Assembly: GCA_013396755.1 (NCBI GenBank)
Contig: VWZF01005184.1
Span: forward strand, 473-64,472
Direction: 5' to 3'
Length of the DNA stretch: 64,000 nucleotides
Origin: Sclerurus mexicanus
Taxonomy: Eukaryota; Chordata; Aves; Passeriformes; Furnariidae
Position 1 is the stretch's first letter, and each line of letters starts with the position of its first letter. Both the position numbers and the translations under genes were made by a program. The notes under the pieces were generated by a model. That model was not told where the DNA came from. It did no database searches and was given only the letters and a program-made list of their open reading frames with translations. Positions 59,901-64,000 of the stretch are shown here, one piece after another.

Positions 59901-61136
59901 TGCTCATGTGTATTGTTTTGTAAGTGGTGGAGTGAGACAAAGCAATGCACAAGGCTGTCTTACTTAGCTTTAGTTTGGGGGATGCAACATCATCATCTTC
60001 AGCCAAGGGTCCCAGCTCTTTCCGTTTTTCTTTAAGGATCTTTTCCAGCATATGGGCATCATTGTACACCTACAATCAGTAAAGTAATCAAAAACCAACC
60101 AAAACAAAGTCTACTGTGTTTAGACTAGTTTAGGACTAGCCCCCAAGAAACATGTAAATGTTAATTTGGAAAACCTGGAAGCAAAACCGAGTACTTTAGT
60201 CGAGGTGCACATGTGAGAAATAAGCCCTTCTTTTTAACTGACTTACACAGGTAAAGCAGAACCAAAGACCACCATCTCAATCAGGGAGCTAAAATCCTTG
60301 AATAAATTATCCACCTAAGCTGCATTTCTATTCCAAAGACAAAGTTGTCTTATCAACTCCCTCATCAAACCCTTCTGCTCAGGAATCAAAGATCTCTTGA
60401 ACTACTGTCATTCCACCAAGGTACAAAGGACTAGAACAGCCCTCCTGGATCTTCAAATCCATTCCCAGCGGATGCAACCTCACCATGAAGTTCTCTACAG
60501 CAGCAGCTCAAGCTCCTCATTAGGAACAGCTGCAGGTTTCTTACCACCACCCTGTTTCACAACACCATGTTTGCTGCCTGAGAAACATCACAATACAGAC
60601 ACACCCTACAATATATTTACAAATAAAAAACATATTCCTTTCAGACTCATTTTGCTGGGCTAAACAAGTCAAGTCTTCCAGTTTAACCCCCCGCATCCAT
60701 GAAAACAAAGCAGGCTTCTTTCTAAGGCACCCCTTCTCCAAAGTCCTGAGAACCTCTGTTTTAGTTCCATGACGGATCACCACAAATAATGTGAGTAACA
60801 GTCAAAGCTAAAGCACTCTGATGTGCCTTCTTTGTGTGCAAAGCAGCAGGTCCGTGTACCTGGGAGCCCTCCTCGTTGTAATGCCGCGCGTTGCGGAACA
60901 TGAGCTTCATGTCCTCGATCATGGCCTCCTCCGCCGCGTACTTGTCGTTGCGGATGTTGTGCTCGATCATCTTCAGGTCCATTGGCTCCAAGATGATTTT
61001 GTAATAGTCTGGATAGTCCTTTTTGGATGGCTTGACCATAAACAGGTCACAGAGCCGCCTGCCTGTGCCCGGCTCTCGGGCTTCCAGAACCGCGTTGTAC
61101 AAAATCTTCATCCGCTGCTTTCGTATGTTCTTTTTA
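35827..61136 (-). CDS. PBRM1: PBRM1 (polybromo-1, BAF180), C-terminal 17 exons; 5' part outside window
   Basis: PBRM1 is the nuclear subunit that targets the PBAF (SWI/SNF) remodeller to acetylated chromatin. Seventeen minus-strand exons join without a frame break to 1174 residues plus stop. Human full-length forms are 1582-1689 residues, so the N-terminus and bromodomains 1-3 lie past 64000. Numbered from the first visible residue: bromodomain 4 about 1-110 (acetyl-lysine Asn N87 in ARHYNEEGS), bromodomain 5 about 141-250 (N225 in CTYNEPES), bromodomain 6 about 258-400 (no clear Asn), BAH1 about 435-565, BAH2 about 630-775, a glutamate-rich coiled stretch about 785-830, HMG box about 863-920, then a proline/glycine-rich tail and the conserved C-terminus ending AYNIEHV. 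All introns are GT-AG. Introns shorter than 1 kb hold nothing notable. Confidence 0.99.
36330..36546 (-). CDS. PBRM1: PBRM1 exon: proline-rich tail
   Basis: Residues 1046-1117 (217 bp): IGILGPPGQQAPPPYPGQ, then PPKTQRLLHSEAYLKYIEGL and SNSISKWDQTLA. Acceptor TTGCAG, donor GTAAGC. Confidence 0.96.
36547..38009 (-). other. PBRM1: PBRM1 intron with a CR1 fragment
   Basis: 1463 bp. It contains the CR1 3' fragment at 37139-37425. The rest is unassigned. Confidence 0.85.
37139..37425 (-). mobile_element. CR1 LINE, 5'-truncated 3' end
   Basis: The plus strand reads GTTTGGGTTGGAAGGGGCC, AGGGACACCTTCCACTAG, CTTGGACACTTCCAGGGATG and CTGTCCTATCACTG in order. This is the reverse complement of the avian CR1 3' region, so the element is sense on the minus strand, as is PBRM1. 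About 17 bases of the usual consensus are missing after ATTATCTGGG. The terminal ATTCTATG-type repeats are decayed to CTCCTAGAAAAG. Only about 290 bp remain. Confidence 0.88.
38010..38080 (-). CDS. PBRM1: PBRM1 exon: small proline/glycine-rich exon
   Basis: Residues 1022-1045 (71 bp): VIGQNVSPMVGTPAPG, then ASPFGQQ. Skipping it alone would break the frame. Acceptor ATATAG, donor GTGAGT. Confidence 0.93.
38081..40383 (-). other. PBRM1: PBRM1 intron between the 71-bp exon and the 52-residue cassette
   Basis: 2303 bp. No transposon or RNA gene recognised. Confidence 0.6.
40384..40539 (-). CDS. PBRM1: PBRM1 exon: proline-rich cassette of 52 residues
   Basis: Residues 970-1022 (156 bp, phase 1 at both ends): GMISGYPPVLPPLQGPVDG through GMPGIPGIPPP. 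Frame-neutral if skipped. Acceptor TTCAAG, donor GTAAGA. Confidence 0.95.
40616..40643. repeat. Imperfect CA/CG dinucleotide repeat
   Basis: ACACACACAC passing into CGCGCACGCACACG. It is an interrupted alternating purine-pyrimidine tract. Confidence 0.85.
42461..42500. repeat. GAAGTTC palindrome and near-copy
   Basis: GAAGTTC-TGT-GAACTTC at 42461-42477 is a perfect 7-bp inverted repeat. GAAGTTCTCTGAAC at 42487-42500 is a near-copy. It may be chance or a local duplication. Confidence 0.6.
43021..43040. repeat. (AC)10 microsatellite
   Basis: Ten uninterrupted AC units. Confidence 0.95.
43741..43760. repeat. (CTGCT)4 pentanucleotide repeat
   Basis: Four perfect CTGCT units. Confidence 0.9.
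44241..44399 (-). CDS. PBRM1: PBRM1 exon: post-HMG cassette of 53 residues
   Basis: Residues 917-970 (159 bp, phase 1 at both ends): RAAKVAEQQERERAAQQQ, then RAGTPVGALMGVVPPP and MGMLNQQLTPVA. It can be skipped without a frameshift. Acceptor TTACAG, donor GTAAAA. Confidence 0.95.
44633..44690. repeat. A-rich low-complexity tract
   Basis: A runs broken by single T bases (AAATAAAA-type units). It could be a decayed retroelement tail, but no body is recognisable beside it. Confidence 0.85.
47509..47626. repeat. Polypurine GGAA/GGGA-rich tract
   Basis: About 118 bp almost free of pyrimidines on the plus strand, built from GGAA, GGGA and GAAA steps. PBRM1 RNA reads it as a polypyrimidine tract. 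Confidence 0.9.
48235..48436 (-). CDS. PBRM1: PBRM1 exon: HMG box
   Basis: Residues 850-917 (202 bp). A lysine-rich lead (STPKSVKGSTKKEGSKRK) runs into the HMG box INMSGYILFSSEMRAVIKAQ through LVGTEWRNLEATKKAEYE. This fold binds DNA in PBAF. Acceptor TCACAG, donor GTAAAT. Confidence 0.97.
48437..50518 (-). other. PBRM1: PBRM1 intron upstream of the HMG exon
   Basis: 2082 bp. Nothing recognised beyond the splice sites. Confidence 0.6.
50519..50729 (-). CDS. PBRM1: PBRM1 exon: coiled/acidic region before the HMG box
   Basis: Residues 780-849 (211 bp): KPIVPQKEPSPLLEKKIQQL, then an acidic run with GGDEDMEEMGEEEGDM and DIMPYTPPQ. Acceptor TTCCAG, donor GTAAGG. Confidence 0.96.
50730..51835 (-). 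other. PBRM1: PBRM1 intron largely made of a solo LTR
   Basis: 1106 bp, of which about 592 bp is the LTR at 51207-51798. The remainder is unassigned. Confidence 0.85.
51207..51798 (+). mobile_element. Solo LTR of an avian ERVL-like endogenous retrovirus
   Basis: About 592 bp resembling the common ERVL-class LTR of birds. In order it has GGCTGGGATGGGGTTAATTC, CAAACTGACCAAAGGTGATA, a TATA-like AATAAAAGCTG near 51476, CAAGTGACCATTAC, TTGCTTTGTTTGTGCATGT, TTATCAAACTGTCTTTAAC, and TCTCTCCCCCATTCCACTG near the end. No internal retroviral sequence flanks it, so it is a solo LTR. It is antisense to PBRM1. The terminal TG and CA are decayed and no clear target-site duplication was found, so the edges are approximate. 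It encodes no protein. Confidence 0.82.
51836..52019 (-). CDS. PBRM1: PBRM1 exon: end of BAH2
   Basis: Residues 718-779 (184 bp): GKCVVLSFKDFLSCRPTEIS through VVDDEIYYFR. The acceptor TCTGCAG at 52020 was chosen over an internal CTGCAG near 51980 because it restores GKCVVLSFKDF, the conserved BAH2 strand. The donor GTAAAA lies only about 37 bp from a solo LTR. Confidence 0.96.
52668..52825 (-). CDS. PBRM1: PBRM1 exon: BAH2 core
   Basis: Residues 666-718 (158 bp): IEKMWVRDGAAYFFGPIFIH through FLSNLEETCPMTCILG. Acceptor TTCCAG, donor GTAATT. Confidence 0.96.
53131..53276 (-). CDS. PBRM1: PBRM1 exon: start of BAH2
   Basis: Residues 617-665 (146 bp): EKEDVPVEMSNGEPGCHYFE, then WLKVGDCVFIKSHGLVRPRV. 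Acceptor CTGCAG, donor GTTGGT. The donor is a weaker match than its neighbours. Confidence 0.95.
53277..54557 (-). other. PBRM1: PBRM1 intron between BAH1 and BAH2 exons
   Basis: 1281 bp, very AT-rich from about 53900 to 54100. No recognised element. Confidence 0.6.
54558..54824 (-). CDS. PBRM1: PBRM1 exon: end of BAH1 and inter-BAH linker
   Basis: Residues 528-616 (267 bp, phase 0). EYFKLCPENFRDEDVYVCES completes BAH1. The acidic linker after VASVFANTDK differs clearly from the remembered mammalian sequence, while its flanks do not. Acceptor GTGCAG, donor GTATGT. Confidence 0.96.
55401..55558 (-). CDS. PBRM1: PBRM1 exon: BAH1 core
   Basis: Residues 475-527 (158 bp): EKWLYGCWFYRPNETFHLAT through YYNKVPVSKILGKCVVMFVK. 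Acceptor TTAAAG, donor GTGAGA. Confidence 0.96.
56524..56709 (-). CDS. PBRM1: PBRM1 exon: start of BAH1
   Basis: Residues 413-475 (186 bp, same phase at both ends). A serine-rich linker leads to HRTYSQDCSFKNSMYHVGDY and EANLQPHIVCIERLWED, the first strands of BAH1. The acceptor AAATAAG is purine-rich and weak-looking. Donor GTAAGG. Confidence 0.95.
57454..57665 (-). CDS. PBRM1: PBRM1 exon: end of bromodomain 6 and charged linker
   Basis: Residues 343-413 (212 bp): TDSEIYEDAVELQQFFIKI, then a lysine/glutamate-rich helix-forming linker with KREEEKR. Acceptor GTCCAG, donor GTAGCT. Confidence 0.96.
58125..58767 (-). CDS. PBRM1: PBRM1 exon: bromodomain 5 and start of bromodomain 6
   Basis: Largest exon (643 bp), residues 128-342. 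RKSGISPKKSKYMTPMQQKL leads into bromodomain 5 with SELPDYYVTIKKPVDMEKI and FNNACTYNEPES. Bromodomain 6 then begins at about NVTLLIQELIHNLF and runs to RARRMNR. Acceptor CCTTAG, donor GTGAGC. Confidence 0.98.
58768..59963 (-). other. PBRM1: PBRM1 intron upstream of the large bromodomain exon
   Basis: 1196 bp. Nothing recognised beyond the splice sites. Confidence 0.6.
59964..60069 (-). CDS. PBRM1: PBRM1 exon: end of bromodomain 4 and linker
   Basis: Residues 93-128 (106 bp): VYNDAHMLEKILKEKRKELG, then an acidic linker and SPKLKL. Acceptor TTGTAG, donor GTAAGA. Confidence 0.96.
60860..61136 (-). CDS. PBRM1: PBRM1 exon: bromodomain 4
   Basis: Residues 1-92 (277 bp), starting KKNIRKQRMKILYNAVLEAR. 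It includes KDYPDYYKIILEPMDLKMIE and ARHYNEEGSQ with the acetyl-lysine-binding Asn. The first base completes a codon from an exon beyond the window. Acceptor TCCCAG, donor GTACAC. Confidence 0.97.
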
Positions 61137-64000
61137 CTGGGAGGTCAAGGAGAAGAACAAACAGCAGAAGAATAAATGTCAGGGGCTCGTTTCCCCACTT
61201 CCAACACTAATATCAAAATGACATTAATCTCTGCCACGAAGAAACAAGCAGAAGGACCTACACATACACAAGAAGTTCAACATTAAAACGGGGCACTAGA
61301 ATTTGCAAACAATGACAGCATCATAACCAGCAGACTGCTGCAGGGAACTACTTTTAGATATCATTTTTCTCTCATTGACCCCGAGTTTGAGTGTTCTACA
61401 GAATAAAAACTAAAAAATCACTTGTTTTCAGAAGTGCAAATGTCCAAAGGAGCTTTAAGCACCTTCCAGCTGCAGAGAGAACAGACCAGTCAGGACCAGG
61501 CATCTGAATCCAAGACCTCAGGATCCAGAGCAAACAGAGAAAAAACCTCCAGCCAGTATCTTCAGGCCTACCTCTGCTGAATACAGAATATCAAAGACTT
61601 GAGCTATTTATCTCAGGGTAATTCTGTACCTTCTTCAGTACCAGATAGAAGAAAACACAGACATCAAGAATGTAGCAAAAAGAATTACTTAAATATCTAT
61701 CAATCACAGCCCACTGAAGTTAGACGTCAATAAAGCTCACCAAAGCTGCAAACCCAGGTATGAAATGGCACATGCCATCCCCACAAACCTCACAGTCACC
61801 CTGTGTGTGCCTGTTCTGGTTGTCTCAAGGAATGTGACGGCACAGCCAAGACACAGCTTACCAGAAAAACAGCTATGTGAGGCTTCCTGTACAGAGACTA
61901 CATGGTCTACAATGACTCAGGGAAGGGAGAGGAAAGCTTTGTTAATAGTGTATAATCTCAGCCCAGGTACCACTGCACTCACAAACAAACTCATTACAAA
62001 GCACTTTTACACAAGCTTCCAATCTGCAAATTCCTTGAGACTTGTTCAGCTGGTTGCAATTTTGACTATATTATCTGTAAAGACAACAACACCAATAAAA
62101 ACTCAGCTGCAGAATGTGCAAAGCAATCCTATACAACTTGTTAGAAACCAAACTGCACCACAGGTTTTCCATCATCTGGATCTTCTCATCCCACATTTAA
62201 AATACACCTAATTCAGCCCGGCCTCACATCTGATTCCTCTTGCTCCTTGGAGAGGTCAGAAAAACAACTAATGAAATTTAACAACAAAGAAAATTCAAAA
62301 TGTATCTTCTATAGATTAAAGACTTTTCTTCTGCATCGTTATCACTGCTTGGAAATGTTGCTTGGCTGTTCACATTAGCAGATAAGCAATGCCAGAACAC
62401 AGCCATGCTGCCAAATTCCCCGTTTTAACATGTTTCCAAGTTTTAACATTCAGTTCAATGGGAGTAGATAAAGCAAAACCCAAGCAGAAACAGGAAAAGG
62501 CCTGCCAATACTCAAGATTCAGGTCATGCATCTGATACACAAAAGGAGACATTCAAACAACTTTTGTGTAACTGTTATTTTCCCAACTGGATGAATTTTG
62601 CATGGGTTATTAGTTTCCTGTTTCAGCAACATTTTGGAATTCCACTCAGTGCTTCACATCTGCCGTCAGCAGCATTTACAACCTTCTTGTCCTTCCTACT
62701 ATTCAGCAAGTGAAATGGATAACAAATATTCAACTGACAACCTCAGAAGCATTTTCAGGTTCTCTTCACAGACTATTTTGATTTCCCTTACCTATGAACA
62801 CAACTTCTTCTCCTTTATTGCTCTTAAGATGACAAGGCCTGACAGATTTTTACTTTGAAGCATTTCAGTGTTGTCTCACACAAGGTGATCAAAAGCAACA
62901 CGGGGTTAAAAGGGTATCAGTGACAATCTGACTTGTTTGATTAGGTAAGTACTTCTCTTTGAGCCTGAAGATCACAAAACTGGCAATGTCTGCAATTTGT
63001 TCCTTCCTGATTACTTGGTACTGTGGTCTGTCTTACCTTTGCACTACATCCCTAGACTCTACCCCCTCCTGCATCCACGTTCATATTTTCTCCCTGCAGA
63101 TTTTTATGAGTGCACATTGTTGCACTTACTTGATTCTTCTTCAGTGCCTCTTTGCTGATGCTCTATTTCATTCCCTCCCCCCCACAATTGCTGTTGCTTT
63201 GACAAAGAAATAAACACACAGGGAGCTGAAGGTCATAAGCAGCACCAAAGAAAGATGCTGAATTACAGTTTTACACTGGCTGTTGCCACTATTGCAATAA
63301 TATTATCAGAAGCTGGAAATTATTTCAAATGATACCATGAGGCAGACTGGAGGAACCACCCTTTGGAGTGAAATGCATCACTAATTATGTAACACTCTCA
63401 CTGTAAAGGATACTTTCCATAAACCATTGTTATGGTCACTAAGAGCCTATTTTAAATCACTGGTTTATGTTATGGGATCCAGAGTAACCCACCTATACTC
63501 AGTTCATCTATTTGTCAAATATTCTCCCTGACCCAGCTGTTGAAGGGCAAGGAACTGAAAAGGGCAAATTCAGAAGGGGGAGAGAAGCAGCCCTGCAACA
63601 TTAATGATGAAAACTCCTCAAGCAGAGGTCAGGTGGTGGAAAATGAAAATGTTTATGCCAGGAGACTGCACTAAATAAAAATATTTGTAGAGCAATACTA
63701 TAAACCTCAAAAAATATATTCAACTATGGTGTTAACTTTAATTATATTCTAAAATCGCTACTCAAACTACATAAACAGTCACAGAGTGGGGAAGCAGTAG
63801 AAGAGAAGCAGTAAGTGCTAACAACATGTGAAGGTATTACACTCACCAGGCTAAACAAAACAAACCTCCAAACAAAAAATCCTGAAATCCACTGAACAAA
63901 CCTCCCCAACTCAGTGCAACTACAGTGTCCGTGCCACTTACTGATGTTTACAACTATCACCTAATAGGCCAAAGTAGGAAAATAAAGTCAGCAAATAGCT
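61137..64000 (-). other. PBRM1: PBRM1 intron, running off the right edge
   Basis: At least 2864 bp without a recognisable exon. I searched the minus strand for the serine-rich linker expected before KKNIRK and for bromodomain 3 and found neither. No transposon or RNA gene was recognised. Confidence 0.65.

Noticed and set aside
60821..61210. 129-codon plus-strand open frame opposite bromodomain 4
   Set aside because: Antisense shadow of PBRM1 exon 60860-61136.
1..64000. CRISPR array, operon, phage or transferred bacterial gene
   Set aside because: No regularly spaced direct repeats and no bacterial-type compact genes. All confident genes are spliced vertebrate genes in conserved order.
1..64000. 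tRNA, rRNA or snoRNA genes
   Set aside because: No complete cloverleaf with intact A and B boxes, no rRNA-like sequence, and no convincing C/D or H/ACA pair was seen by eye.

Overview
The window is nuclear DNA of a vertebrate, most likely a bird. It carries spliced genes with GT-AG introns, a CpG-rich shared promoter, the 3' end of a CR1-type LINE with avian spacing, and a solo LTR that resembles the ERVL-class LTRs common in bird genomes. The gene order NT5DC2 (-), SMIM4/UQCC5 (+), PBRM1 (-) matches human 3p21.1. I see no bacterial, plasmid, CRISPR or phage content. Apart from the ERV-derived solo LTR at 51207-51798, I see no viral sequence.

Region by region. (1) 1-1699 is GC-rich flank. 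It starts with a short 22-bp minisatellite and then holds what is probably the long 3' UTR of NT5DC2, with one poly(A) signal near 287-292 on the minus strand. (2) 1700-27451 is NT5DC2 on the minus strand. I place 14 coding exons, and all visible exons splice in frame. The start codon is hidden by, or lies beyond, a 188-bp assembly gap (27452-27639). (3) About 26930-27960 is a CpG-rich block holding the gap. It acts as a head-to-head promoter for NT5DC2 and SMIM4. (4) 27772-29117 is SMIM4 on the plus strand: two coding exons and 72 residues. (5) 29118-35826 is the tail-to-tail interval between SMIM4 and PBRM1. It holds the SMIM4 3' UTR and poly(A) signal, unassigned DNA and the AT-rich presumed 3' UTR of PBRM1. 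(6) 35827-61136 is the C-terminal two-thirds of PBRM1 on the minus strand: 17 exons and 1174 residues covering bromodomains 4-6, both BAH domains, the HMG box and the proline-rich tail. (7) 61137-64000 is intron only. PBRM1 bromodomains 1-3 and its start lie beyond the window.

The three genes do not form a pathway. NT5DC2 is a HAD-family protein of the 5'-nucleotidase group. SMIM4 (UQCC5) is a small mitochondrial membrane protein needed for complex III assembly. PBRM1 (BAF180) is the targeting subunit of the PBAF chromatin remodeller. Only NT5DC2 and SMIM4 look directly coupled, through their shared promoter.

I found no previously undescribed system. The most useful observations are the ERV-like solo LTR ending about 37 bp from a PBRM1 splice donor, the two frame-neutral cassette exons in the PBRM1 tail, the gap covering the NT5DC2 start and shared promoter, and the divergent sixth bromodomain. 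Exon edges were set by eye from splice signals, reading-frame continuity and remembered vertebrate proteins. No alignment was run.
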